Below, in pieces: positions 14,432 through 22,096 of a stretch of DNA of 26,921 nt. This DNA comes from Clostridia bacterium. Lineage in GTDB: Bacteria; Bacillota; Clostridia; Christensenellales; Borkfalkiaceae. The notes beneath the pieces are model-generated. The model did not search any database, was not told the DNA's origin, and worked only from the letters and a program-made list of their open reading frames with translations. Location: the NCBI GenBank assembly GCA_900767195.1, contig CAAFYG010000037.1, positions 1-26,921 on the forward strand, given 5' to 3'. The stretch's first letter is position 1; each line of letters opens with the position of its first letter. Made by a program: the position numbers and the translations under genes.

Positions 14432-15091
14432 TTACTCGTTCTCGCCGCCGCGGTATTTATCCGCAATCGCTTTCGCCGTTTCGATCTCGAACCCGCGCGA
14501 AATCAGCCGCCGGTACAATGCGGCAATCGTCTTCTGATCCGCCGCTTTTCCCCGCATATATTTCGCCGCGATCTCTTCTGCCGCCTGCGTTTCGCCAAAC
14601 GTTTCTTCTTCGCTCGCGGGTTCTTCCGCACGCGCTTCGTCGATTTCGGCAAACGCAGCCGAAATATCCGCTTCCGCAATGCCCTTGCCGAGCAATTCGT
14701 ACTTGATCAGACGCCGCCCTTTGCGCTTGCCCGCCGATAACGCGTAGGTTTTCGCATACGCCGCGTCGTTGATAAAACCGTATGAACGCATTTTTTCGAT
14801 CACGTAGTTTTCCACCGTGGGCAGATACCCTTTACTTTGCAAAAACTTGCGCACGTCCTTTTCCGTTTTTGCGCACGCCGAAATATGCGTTAATGCCTTA
14901 TCGAGCGCGGCGCTTTTCTCGCTCTCGCTCTGCAATTCGTCCAACCGCTTTTCGTCGATCGTAAGTCCCGCTTTCAGGCGGTTTTTCACCGCCGTTTCCA
15001 GCGTAATGCCGCAATAAAATCTGCCGTCGACGTACACATTGCAGCGGCGTTTGTCTTTGATTTGCGGCGTGATCGCCGTGATTTCGCCCAA
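14432..15091 (-). CDS. recX: Regulatory protein RecX
   Basis: This protein of about 219 residues binds RecA filaments and modulates recombination. The N-terminal beta strand and helix repeats fit RecX: ITAITPQ, then CNVYVDGRFYCGI, then three-helix repeats including FLQSKGYLPTVENYVIEKM and YGFINDAAYAKTYALSAG. A Glu-rich linker (about 155-170) precedes the last repeat. The TTG at 15091 was chosen: it has GAGGTG 5 nt upstream, starts right before the conserved strand as in other RecX proteins, and leaves a normal leader from the promoter at 15129-15157. An ATG at 15106 is possible but lacks a Shine-Dalgarno. The gene leads the recX-birA-nnrD operon. Confidence 0.87.
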   Translation of the reverse strand: MGEITAITPQIKDKRRCNVYVDGRFYCGITLETAVKNRLKAGLTIDEKRLDELQSESEKSAALDKALTHISACAKTEKDVRKFLQSKGYLPTVENYVIEKMRSYGFINDAAYAKTYALSAGKRKGRRLIKYELLGKGIAEADISAAFAEIDEARAEEPASEEETFGETQAAEEIAAKYMRGKAADQKTIAALYRRLISRGFEIETAKAIADKYRGGENE

Positions 15092-15128
15092 AATTGCACC
15101 TCGCATCGGAATTTTTTTTCTACAAAAC

Positions 15129-15157
15129 AGTATAGCCGTTTTTTCAAAAAATGTCAA
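15129..15157 (-). promoter_or_regulatory. Sigma-A promoter of recX-birA-nnrD
   Basis: On the minus strand, TTGACA (15152-15157), 17 nt and TATACT (15129-15134). The expected start is near 15122. No LexA-like box was noticed, although recX is often under SOS control. Confidence 0.88.
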
Positions 15158-15249
15158 CCGCGCAGCGGCGGACGCAGCGCCTTTAAATGAAATTTTTGAT
15201 AATTTTCAAAGTTTTTATAGATTTTCATACGCTTAACGCACTTTTTTCG

Positions 15250-15278
15250 TTTACTTTTCGGCAAAAAAGTGATACAAT
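15250..15278 (+). promoter_or_regulatory. Promoter of the phosphoribosyltransferase gene
   Basis: TTTACT (15250-15255), 17 nt and TACAAT (15273-15278). The leader is about 95 nt and contains a GCGGC-GA-GCCGC hairpin and two copies of TTTCGGGGC. It does not match the purine riboswitch core. Confidence 0.7.
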
Positions 15279-15378
15279 AAACAGGTGCTTGGAGCGGCGC
15301 GCAAACTTTACGGAATTTTCGGGGCGGCGAGCCGCGCTTACAAAAACTTTCGGGGCAAACCGGACGGAGGAAAAAATT

Positions 15379-15954
15379 ATGGAAAACATTCGCGTAAACG
15401 AAAAAACGGGTCAGCAGGAATACGTCATCGATTTTTGCGGAGTACAGGCAAATCTGCCGATTTTACCCCTGCCGAGCGGCGTGAAAATCTGCTTTTTCAA
15501 TCTTCACGGCAACGTGCTTTTAACGGAAAAATGCGCCGAGCTGCTTACAAAAAAAATTGGCGATTGCGAAGTGCTGATTACGGCGGAATCGAAAGGCTTG
15601 CAGCTTACGCATTGCGTGGCTCGCAATATGGGCATGCCGTTTTACGCCGTGGCGCGTAAAAGCAAAAAACTGTATATGCAGGACGGCATCGACGTGCCGA
15701 TCGCTTCTTCGATCACCACGGGCAAAGAACAAAGGCTTTATTTATCGCGCCACGACGTGGAATTGATCAAGGGAAAAAAGGTGTGCATCGTAGACGACGT
15801 GGTATCTACGGGCGCATCGCTTGCGGGTTTGGAGGCGCTTGTGGAGAAGGCGGGCGGAATCGTTTATAAAAAGGCGTTTGTGCTTGCCGAAGGCAAAGCG
15901 GCAAACCGCCCGGACGTGATTTATCTCGATAAAATTCCCGTGATCACGGACTGA
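15379..15954 (+). CDS. Adenine phosphoribosyltransferase-like protein (type I PRTase)
   Basis: This 191-residue enzyme transfers ribose-5-phosphate from PRPP to a base, probably a purine, in the cytoplasm. The PRPP loop VCIVDDVVSTGAS (135-147) is complete. ITAESKGLQLTH (67-78) corresponds to the ESRGF flexible-loop region of APRT, and the N-terminal hood around FNLHGNVLL replaces the usual APRT start. Length is close to APRT and xanthine PRTase. It is alone in its transcript, so the base is not fixed by context; adenine or xanthine are the best guesses. The ATG at 15379 has GGAGG 8 nt upstream, so a longer frame to 15187 is not used. Confidence 0.85.
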   Translation: MENIRVNEKTGQQEYVIDFCGVQANLPILPLPSGVKICFFNLHGNVLLTEKCAELLTKKIGDCEVLITAESKGLQLTHCVARNMGMPFYAVARKSKKLYMQDGIDVPIASSITTGKEQRLYLSRHDVELIKGKKVCIVDDVVSTGASLAGLEALVEKAGGIVYKKAFVLAEGKAANRPDVIYLDKIPVITD

Positions 15955-15972
15955 AAATTTTTACCGAAAAGA

Positions 15973-16084
15973 AATTTAAGGCTTCCCTTTTTTGGGGAAA
16001 ACTTGAACTTATCGTAAATGTAACTGCCCCTCATCAGTCAACTTCGTTGACAGCTTCCCCCCAAGGGGAAGCCTTACATAAATT
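15973..16084. repeat. Structured intergenic repeat, copy 2, with longer terminal inverted repeats
   Basis: The strongest part, 16020-16080, is the reverse complement of the element at 846-910, with a GTCAAC-GAA-GTTGAC stem where copy 1 has GCCGC-GAA-GCGGC. A second half-copy at 15978-16004 (AAGGCTTCCC-TTTTTT-GGGGAA) gives the whole block outer inverted ends near AATTTAAGGCTTCCC and GGGGAAGCCTTACATAAAT. This is MITE-like in form. Confidence 0.65.
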
Positions 16085-16246
16085 GATTAAAAAAACGCAG
16101 CACGCGACTTCGACCGAAACCATCCCAAATCGCCAAAGAAATATGAAAAAACCGATTATCGCAAACACCAATACAATAATCCCGCATATCGTTTCTTGTT
16201 TTTTATAAGCATTTATTTTTTCGGCTTGTAAATCTATTTTTAACAT
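16034..16246 (-). CDS. Small membrane protein whose end lies in a repeat element
   Basis: This 70-residue protein has a charged start (1-19) and one strong hydrophobic segment (about 20-56, IIVLVFAIIGFFIFLW and on). The last 14 residues (ASPWGEAVNEVD) and the stop codon are translated from the repeat element at 16020-16080, so the original C terminus may be lost. A very good promoter (16278-16306) drives it, which supports a real gene, although the ribosome binding site is weak (GCGGT). It is divergent from an XRE regulator, the same layout as in the 10736-12618 cassette. Function is unknown; a toxin or immunity-like peptide is speculation. Confidence 0.5.
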   Translation of the reverse strand: MLKIDLQAEKINAYKKQETICGIIVLVFAIIGFFIFLWRFGMVSVEVACCVFLINLCKASPWGEAVNEVD

Positions 16247-16277
16247 TTTTTTACCGCTATAATATTATTTTTAATCT

Positions 16278-16306
16278 ATTTTATCACCTATTTCAAAAAC
16301 AGTCAA
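16278..16306 (-). promoter_or_regulatory. Promoter of the small membrane protein gene
   Basis: On the minus strand, TTGACT (16301-16306), 17 nt and TAAAAT (16278-16283). The start falls about 25 bases before the ATG. Confidence 0.72.
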
Positions 16307-16323
16307 TCATTTCGGTGAATTTT

Positions 16324-16392
16324 AACCCCTATTTTTTAAAAAAATAATATTAAACTTAAGGGTGAAAAATAATACTTAAAGTTTTAGGGGTT
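16324..16392. promoter_or_regulatory. Nested inverted repeats before the XRE gene (operator candidates)
   Basis: AACCCCTA (16324-16331) and TAGGGGTT (16385-16392) are perfect inverted copies. Inside them TTAAACTTAAG faces CTTAAAGTTTTAG. The right arm contains the XRE gene's AGGGG ribosome binding site, so self-repression at this site is plausible. Confidence 0.5.
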
Positions 16393-16397
16393 GAATT

Positions 16398-16640
16398 ATG
16401 AATATCGCGGAAGCCGTTACAAAACGGCTGAATGTTTTGCTGAAAGAAAAATCCGTTACGCGCTATGCGTTGGAAAAGAAAACGGGCATTTCGCGCGAAA
16501 CCTTAAAAAGCATTATTAAAGGAAAAACGAAAGGCGTTAATTTAAAAACGGTAGTTTTAATCGCCTACGGATTAGACATGAGCGTTGCCGAATTTCTGCA
16601 TGACGACTTGTTTGATTATAACAACTTAACGATTGATTGA
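16398..16640 (+). CDS. XRE-family small DNA-binding regulator
   Basis: This 80-residue protein is one Cro/CI-type domain. VTRYALEKKTGISRETLKSI (20-39) forms the helix-turn-helix, KGVNLKTVVLIAYGLDMSV follows, and the C terminus is acidic (HDDLFDYNN). The AGGGG ribosome binding site is 8 nt from the ATG. It lies divergent from a tiny membrane protein gene, with inverted repeats between them, and likely controls that promoter. It ends at a strong shared terminator. It sits between two convergent host genes. Confidence 0.85.
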   Translation: MNIAEAVTKRLNVLLKEKSVTRYALEKKTGISRETLKSIIKGKTKGVNLKTVVLIAYGLDMSVAEFLHDDLFDYNNLTID

Positions 16641-16641
16641 A

Positions 16642-16697
16642 AAAATCTCTTCTTGCACAAGCCGCACAATCGGCTTTTTTGCAAAAAGAGATTTTTA
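16642..16697 (+). terminator. Nested bidirectional terminator between XRE and glpK
   Basis: The inner stem AAGCCG-CACAAT-CGGCTT is followed by TTTT. An outer stem AAAAATCTCTT...AAGAGATTTTT encloses it. The structure works in both directions and can end both the XRE and glpK transcripts. Confidence 0.85.
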
Positions 16698-16713
16698 TTT
16701 TTTCTTCCGCCTT

Positions 16714-18201
16714 TTAATCTTTCGCCCAATTCAGAGAGCGGCGCACCGCGTCGCGCCATTTTTCCAGACGCTTTTTCCGCTCCGCTTCTTCCATGCAAGA
16801 CGCGTATTTTTTATCGGCTTGCCACAATTTTTTCAGCTCGGATTTGTCTTTCCATACCCCCGCGCCCAAGCCTGCCAGATACGCAGCCCCGAGCGCCGTG
16901 GTCTCACGGATTTCCGGCGTAACCACCCGCTTTCCCGCAACGTCCGCCTGAAATTGCATCAAAAATCTATCGCGCGATGCGCCGCCGTCCGCTTTCAACG
17001 TTTTCAGCGGCAAGCCCGTGTCCTTTTCCATCGCGAAAATCAATTCCGCAGACTGAAACGCGATGCTTTCCTGCGCCGCGCGGATAATATGCTCGCGACG
17101 AGTGCCGCGCGTGATTCCCACGATCGCCCCGCGCGCGTACATATCCCAATACGGCGCGCCGATGCCCGTGAACGCCGGCACGAAATACACCCCGCCCGTA
17201 TCCGGCACTTTGCCGGCGTAGTATTCCGCATCTTTACTCTCGGCAAAAAATCGCATTTCGTCACGCAGCCATTGTATCACCGCGCCGCCGATAAATACGC
17301 TGCCTTCCAGGGCGTACTGCGCCCGCTCGCCTTTCGTTGTAGCCGCCACGGTGGTGAGCAGTCCGTTCTTGCTTGCCGCAGGCGTTTCGCCCGTATTCAT
17401 CAGTAAAAAGCAGCCCGTGCCATAGGTATTTTTCGCTTCGCCCGGCTGAAAACAACATTGCCCGAACAGCGCGGACTGCTGATCGCCCGCCACGCCGAAA
17501 ATCGGGATTTCGATACCTCCCACAGGCGCATAGCCATACAATTCGCCGGAGCTTTTTACTTCCGGCAGCATCTCGCGCGGAATATCGAAAAGCCGCAACA
17601 GCTCTTCGTCCCATTCAAGCGTGTGAATATTAAAAAGCATGGTGCGCGCGGCATTCGTGCGATCGGTGGCGTGCGTTTTTCCGCCCGTCAGCTTCCACAC
17701 AAGATAGCTATCCACCGTGCCGAACAGCAGCTCGCCGCGCCGCGCCCGCTCGCGCTTCGGGTCTACTTTATCAAGTATCCATTCCGCCTTTGAAGCCGAA
17801 AAATATGCGTCCGGCACAAGCCCCGTTTTTTCGCGGATCATCTCGCCCGCGCCGGATTGCACAAGCTCTTCGATCCGCTCCGCCGTGCGGCGGCATTGCC
17901 ACACAATCGCGTTGTACACGGGTTTGCCCGTGGATTTTTCCCATACGATCGTGGTTTCGCGCTGATTGGTGATGCCGATCGCCGCGATCTCTTCCGCGCT
18001 TACGCCGCTTTTTGCCAGCACTTCCATCATGATGCCGTACTGACTGCCCCAGATATCGGTGGGATCGTGTTCCACCCACCCCTCGCGCGGGTAGATCTGC
18101 GGAAATTCTCTATGTAAAATGCAGGCGATTTTCCCTTCTTCGGTGATGATCGCCGCCCGTGAAGACGTCGTTCCCTGATCAAGCGCAAGAACGTATTTCA
18201 T
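16714..18201 (-). CDS. glpK: Glycerol kinase
   Basis: This 495-residue FGGY kinase phosphorylates glycerol to glycerol-3-phosphate, feeding lipid synthesis and glycolysis. The motifs run in order: ALDQGTTSSRA (5-15) for ATP phosphate, GITNQRETTIVWEK (76-89) with the glycerol-binding Arg-Glu pair, GVAGDQQSALFGQ with the catalytic Asp, YGTGCFLLMNTG, and ADGGASRDRFLMQFQAD near the C terminus. Length is normal for GlpK. GAGGGG lies before the ATG. No glpF permease or glpD is seen next to it, so it stands alone between galT and an XRE gene, with a long upstream spacer. Confidence 0.96.
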   Translation of the reverse strand: MKYVLALDQGTTSSRAAIITEEGKIACILHREFPQIYPREGWVEHDPTDIWGSQYGIMMEVLAKSGVSAEEIAAIGITNQRETTIVWEKSTGKPVYNAIVWQCRRTAERIEELVQSGAGEMIREKTGLVPDAYFSASKAEWILDKVDPKRERARRGELLFGTVDSYLVWKLTGGKTHATDRTNAARTMLFNIHTLEWDEELLRLFDIPREMLPEVKSSGELYGYAPVGGIEIPIFGVAGDQQSALFGQCCFQPGEAKNTYGTGCFLLMNTGETPAASKNGLLTTVAATTKGERAQYALEGSVFIGGAVIQWLRDEMRFFAESKDAEYYAGKVPDTGGVYFVPAFTGIGAPYWDMYARGAIVGITRGTRREHIIRAAQESIAFQSAELIFAMEKDTGLPLKTLKADGGASRDRFLMQFQADVAGKRVVTPEIRETTALGAAYLAGLGAGVWKDKSELKKLWQADKKYASCMEEAERKKRLEKWRDAVRRSLNWAKD

Positions 18202-18259
18202 ATTCTCCCCTCTTTTATGTTTATTTCTTTGTTTTTTATTTATTTGTTGAAAGCCGCAT

Positions 18260-18275
18260 TTGCGGCAAGCCGCAA
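18260..18275. other. Hairpin in the glpK leader region
   Basis: TTGCGG-CAAG-CCGCAA is a perfect stem of 6 bp with a 4-nt loop, about 60 bases upstream of glpK; TTGTTTTTC follows on the plus strand. It may be a leader structure or a terminator of antisense transcripts. The 18202-18693 spacer otherwise contains the repeat at 18544-18600 and no credible gene. Confidence 0.4.
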
Positions 18276-18543
18276 TTGTTTTTCGGCGTGATTTTTCGGG
18301 ATATACCCGTATCCCCTACCGAGAGGGCTTTGCACTTTTCGTATGCGCGGCGCGGAATATGCGGGGCGGCGCAGATGAAAAACGATGGGGGTATCTGCCG
18401 AAATAACGCATTTTTTGCGCGAAAAACGTCGATTTTTTTGTTTTCGACATACGCCCGTTTCCGCATACGACTTCGTTTTACAAAATGCCGCATTTTTCCC
18501 CTTTCGCTTTTTTAAATATGGCGAACAGGTCATATTTTCACGG

Positions 18544-18600
18544 CATACGCGTTTTTTGCCTACACGTTTTTTTGCATACGCGTTTTTTTGCATACGCGCC
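18544..18600. repeat. Tandem GCATACGCG repeats in the galT-glpK spacer
   Basis: Four units of 15-16 bp, CATACGCGTTTTTTGC and close variants, start at 18544, 18560, 18575 and 18591; the last is cut short. Single GCATACG or CATACG motifs recur at about 18448, 18463 and (inverted) 18334. Confidence 0.6.
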
Positions 18601-18693
18601 GCGGGTTTCGACGAAAAACAAGCCTGAAAGCCGCCTGAAAACTGCCCTAAAGATAATCCGCCCGCGAAACGGACGGATTGAATGAAAAACGAT

Positions 18694-20187
18694 TTATTTC
18701 GTTAAGCCGCAAACTTTTAAAAATCTGCCGAACGCGGCTTTGCCCTGCTCGTCGCGCTTGAAAACAGCGGTATTTTCCAGAATATTTTCGCATACGTTTT
18801 CCACATACGCGGTGACGATTTTTTCGGCTTCCCGGTCGGAATTGTTCGTGCCGTGCTTTGCGAGCAGCGAGTGAATCATCTCGGTGTGGATCTGCATATC
18901 TTCGGTAATTTCCGTATTTTCGCCCGTTAAAAACCTGCGCACTTCTCTGAGTTGGCGATGCAATCTGCCGGGAAGAATAAATCTGCCCATTGCCTCGATC
19001 AGTCCGATCGATTCGCTCTTGATATTATGATATTCTTTGTGCGCGTGGAAAATTCCGTCGGGGTATTCCTCGGTGCAACGATTGTTGCGAAGAAGCAGAT
19101 ACACTTCGTACCCTTCTTCCGTTTTTCGCACGATCGGAGAAAGCGTGTTGTGCGGCGCATCCGTTTTCGCGATGATATTCACGCTTCCGTCCGAATAATT
19201 CAACCACTTATTCAATACGTTCGCCGCCGCGCGGCAAAGCGAATTTTTATCGCCGCCCGTAAGCAGGATCACGCTGTTGTACCAGTCGGGCAGGTACACG
19301 CTCACATTGTCTTCCGTTTCCGCGATCTTTTCGCCGCGCTCGCTTTCGAACATCGGGAATACGTGCTTGCCGCCCTGAAAATGCTCGTGCGCCAGAATGC
19401 TGCCGCCCACAATCGGCAACGGCGCGTTCGATCCGATGCAATAATCGGGCGCGTAATCTACGAAATCGAGCAGTTTGCGCGTGGTCTTTTCCGTCAATTC
19501 CATGGGGGTATGGGCGAGATTGATCGCAATTCCGTGCTGATAAAAGTACGCGTAAGGCGAGAACTGCCAGAACCATTTTTCGCCCGCCAGCGTAAGCGGC
19601 ACGGTGCGCATATTGCGCCGCGTTCTGCCCTGCCCTACGTACCCCACGTTCTCTTTGCAAAGCATGCATTTCGGATAGCCGGACGAAACATTACGAAGTT
19701 TCGCCGTGAGCTTGTTGTTCTTTTCGGGCTTGCTTAAATTGATCGTAATTTCGATGGGAATCCGCGTGGTCGTCGTTTTCCAGTACTCGTTTTTCGCGAT
19801 CGCCGACGCTTTCACGTAATCGTTCTTCACGCCGAGATCGTACAGCATATCGAATGCCGCCGCGGGCGATTTCTCGTGCAGCGCGGCAAACTTTTCAATC
19901 ACTTCCGAAGGGCGCGGCGAAAGCATATCCAGAATGTCGGAAGTGAAAAATTCTTCCTCACCCTCGCCGATCAGCCCGTTTTTCACCGCGTACTCCGCGA
20001 TCGGCGCAACGATCTCGTCCGGACAGGTAAGCGCGGCTATTTTTTTCTCGTTTACCCAGCACGGCTTGATTTCCGTAAGATTGAGCTTCGTCATCAAAAG
20101 GTTGGAAACGTAAATTTCGTCTGCCGCGGGCAGCCCCAAATGGGTTTTTGCATACGCGATTAAATCGCTGATATTCTGATTGATCAT
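18694..20187 (-). CDS. galT: UDP-glucose--hexose-1-phosphate uridylyltransferase, class II
   Basis: This 497-residue enzyme is the Firmicute-type GalT (COG4468, about 490-500 residues against about 350 for class I). It swaps galactose-1-phosphate for glucose-1-phosphate on UDP. Characteristic segments are YVSNLLMTKLNLTE near the N terminus, a Cys pair MLCKENVGYVGQGR, INLAHTPMELTEKT, and GSILAHEHFQGGKH with the HxH-type active site used to form the uridylyl-enzyme. The C-terminal RRFLTGE region is complete. The start is 40 bases after galK, with AAGG upstream of the ATG, so galKT is one operon of the Leloir pathway. Confidence 0.95.
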   Translation of the reverse strand: MINQNISDLIAYAKTHLGLPAADEIYVSNLLMTKLNLTEIKPCWVNEKKIAALTCPDEIVAPIAEYAVKNGLIGEGEEEFFTSDILDMLSPRPSEVIEKFAALHEKSPAAAFDMLYDLGVKNDYVKASAIAKNEYWKTTTTRIPIEITINLSKPEKNNKLTAKLRNVSSGYPKCMLCKENVGYVGQGRTRRNMRTVPLTLAGEKWFWQFSPYAYFYQHGIAINLAHTPMELTEKTTRKLLDFVDYAPDYCIGSNAPLPIVGGSILAHEHFQGGKHVFPMFESERGEKIAETEDNVSVYLPDWYNSVILLTGGDKNSLCRAAANVLNKWLNYSDGSVNIIAKTDAPHNTLSPIVRKTEEGYEVYLLLRNNRCTEEYPDGIFHAHKEYHNIKSESIGLIEAMGRFILPGRLHRQLREVRRFLTGENTEITEDMQIHTEMIHSLLAKHGTNNSDREAEKIVTAYVENVCENILENTAVFKRDEQGKAAFGRFLKVCGLTK

Positions 20188-20227
20188 ATTCTTTCGACCT
20201 TTGCTATCTTATCGATAGCTTACGCTT

Positions 20228-21385
20228 TTACAGTTTTGTTACGGTGATGCCGTCTTCGATCGAAGTTTCGTAGAAGGAAGCGCGATAGCCGATCGCATCG
20301 AAATACGCCTTATCAACGTGGCGGATAAACCCTTCCACCGCCGACTTTTTCACGATGGAAATCGTGCAGCCGCCGAACCCCGCGCCGATCATGCGCGAGC
20401 CGAGACACCCCGCTTCTTTGCGCGCCAGCGCGGAAAGCATATCAAGCTCTTTGCCCGTCACTTCGTACAGATCGCGCAGCGAATAGTGGCTCTCGTTTAA
20501 AAGTCTGCCAAGCTCGGCAATATCGCCGCGCTTTAAAGCCGCCACCGCTTCGGTTACACGCGCGCATTCCGTCACCACGTGTTCCGCGCGCTTCGCTACT
20601 ACGCCCGAAAGCAGGTATTTTACCTCGTTGAATTCCTCAGGGGTAAGTTCTGCCAAAGCGTTGATTTTTTTGACTTCCTGAATTTTTTTCAGCGCGACTT
20701 CCACTTCGTGGCGGCGCACGTTGTACTTGCTTTCCACCAGGTTATGCGGTTTGTTGCAATTCGCCACCACGATACAGTAATCGCCGAGCTGCAAAGGCAC
20801 GTATTCGTAATCGAGCGTGGCGCAATCGAGCAAAATCGCGTGATCTTTCTTGCCCATCGCCGAAGCGAATTGATCCATAATGCCGCAATTCACGCCCGCG
20901 TACTTGTTCTCGGCGCGCTGCGAAATCAAAGCCAGCTGCACTTTATCGTACGCAACGCCCGCGTATTTTGAAAGCGCAACCGCCGTGGAAACTTCGATCG
21001 CCGCCGACGAAGAAAGTCCGCTGCCGAAAGGCACGGTGCAATCGTACAAAAGATCGCAGCCTACAAGCGGAGTGCCGCTCTCTTGCAGATAGTACGCAAC
21101 GCCCGCCTGATAATTGCCCCATTTCAGCGACTTGTACTCGCCGATTTTATCGATATCCAGCTCTACCACCTGCTTGAAATCGGAAGCGGCAACGCGAATG
21201 ATATTTTCGCCGTTTTTGCGCGCATACACGTTGCAGCGAAGATTCAGCGCGGCAGGGAATACCTTACCCCCGCAATAATCCACATGCTCGCCGATCACGT
21301 TGATTCTGCCTGCCGCCGTGAACAAATCCTGCGGCGCGGCGTGAAATAAGCTTTCAAAGAGTTGAATAGTGTCGTTGCGTTCCAT
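20228..21385 (-). CDS. galK: Galactokinase
   Basis: This 385-residue GHMP kinase phosphorylates galactose at C1, the first step of the Leloir pathway. GRINVIGEHVDY (26-37) is the galactokinase signature, with the usual PGR replaced by AAGR. PFGSGLSSSAAIE (119-131) is the ATP-binding GHMP loop, CGIMDQFAS (167-175) carries the catalytic Asp (D171), and GAGFGGCTIS near the C terminus is motif 3. The ATG has GGAGG 12 nt upstream. A strong promoter at 21459-21487 drives galK-galT. An XRE regulator is divergent from it, a plausible but unproven controller; galE is not in the window. Confidence 0.95.
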   Translation of the reverse strand: MERNDTIQLFESLFHAAPQDLFTAAGRINVIGEHVDYCGGKVFPAALNLRCNVYARKNGENIIRVAASDFKQVVELDIDKIGEYKSLKWGNYQAGVAYYLQESGTPLVGCDLLYDCTVPFGSGLSSSAAIEVSTAVALSKYAGVAYDKVQLALISQRAENKYAGVNCGIMDQFASAMGKKDHAILLDCATLDYEYVPLQLGDYCIVVANCNKPHNLVESKYNVRRHEVEVALKKIQEVKKINALAELTPEEFNEVKYLLSGVVAKRAEHVVTECARVTEAVAALKRGDIAELGRLLNESHYSLRDLYEVTGKELDMLSALARKEAGCLGSRMIGAGFGGCTISIVKKSAVEGFIRHVDKAYFDAIGYRASFYETSIEDGITVTKL

Positions 21386-21458
21386 ATTAACCCGAGACCT
21401 CCGTATACGAGAGAATTTTTAACAAATTTTCGAAATTTATTATCATTTTCGCATATAG

Positions 21459-21487
21459 ATTATAGCATAACGAAAAAAAAAAGTCAA
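21459..21487 (-). promoter_or_regulatory. Promoter of galKT
   Basis: On the minus strand, TTGACT (21482-21487), 17 nt and TATAAT (21459-21464). The leader (about 65 nt) contains a TTTCGAAA palindrome (21428-21435), a possible operator. The rest of the 21386-21732 spacer is AT-rich. It has a weak AGCC-GGGCT hairpin with a T-run at 21530-21548, and TTGCAA (21684-21689), 17 nt and TATCTA, a poor promoter candidate for the XRE gene. No gene is seen. Confidence 0.85.
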
Positions 21488-21732
21488 TGATAACGCCGCC
21501 GTTTTTGAAGGTTTCCGAGGAAAAAATTAGCCTTTATCGGGCTTTTTTAAAATTATTTTTAAGCTTTTTCAGGCTAACCCCGTACTTATTTGATATTTTG
21601 CGATATGATATAGTAAAAGCAACCGATTTTTGCTGAGAAAATTTACAAACGTATAGTATTTTTATCGATTAATGGGTTTTATGTTGCAATTAAATTTGTT
21701 GTACACTATCTAAGAGAACGAGCGGATAGAGT

Positions 21733-22041
21733 ATGAACATATTGGAAAAAATCAAAGCTCTGAAAAACGAACGCAATTGGAGTTATTATAATCTTTCTTA
21801 TGAATCAGGGATCACGCAATCAACGTTAGCGAATATGTTTTCCCGCGGAACGATGCCGTCGCTGAAAACGCTCATTGCACTTTGCGACGCTTTTGGGATT
21901 ACGCTCGCCGAATTTTTTTCCGATACGGCGGAAACCGCACGTACATTCGAAGAAGGCGAATTGATCAGTTACTATCGCAACCTGACAACAAAACAAAAAT
22001 ATTATTTGCGCGAATTTCTTAAAACTTTTTGCAAATATTAA
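21733..22041 (+). CDS. XRE-family regulator divergent from galK
   Basis: This 102-residue protein has an N-terminal Cro/CI helix-turn-helix domain (about 5-65): WSYYNLSYESGITQSTLANM is the DNA-binding part and LKTLIALCDAFGITLAEFF the scaffold. A short C-terminal helix, SYYRNLTTKQKYYLREFLKT, may serve for pairing. GCGGA precedes the ATG. The gene is followed at once by a strong terminator. Divergent placement suggests it regulates itself or galKT, but small orphan XRE proteins of this kind are also common next to unrelated genes. Confidence 0.85.
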   Translation: MNILEKIKALKNERNWSYYNLSYESGITQSTLANMFSRGTMPSLKTLIALCDAFGITLAEFFSDTAETARTFEEGELISYYRNLTTKQKYYLREFLKTFCKY

Positions 22042-22060
22042 AATTCGTTAATATATAAAT

Positions 22061-22096
22061 CGCGCCGTCGGCTAACCGACGGCGCGCTGTTTTTTC
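22061..22096 (+). terminator. Terminator of the XRE gene
   Basis: A perfect 11-bp stem, CGCGCCGTCGG and CCGACGGCGCG, with loop CTAA is followed by TGTTTTTTCTC. Confidence 0.95.

Noticed and set aside
15279..15378. Purine riboswitch before the phosphoribosyltransferase
   Set aside because: The conserved core of the purine aptamer is not found, and ykkC-type motifs are also absent.
16633..17406. 257-codon plus-strand frame across glpK
   Set aside because: It is antisense to a clear glycerol kinase, is Arg/Phe/His-rich and matches no family.
18240..18593. 117-codon minus-strand frame in the galT-glpK spacer
   Set aside because: It translates the GCATACG repeats, is Lys/Arg-rich, and has no promoter or ribosome binding site.
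18544..18600. CRISPR array
   Set aside because: The units are only 15-16 bp, directly tandem, and lack spacers.
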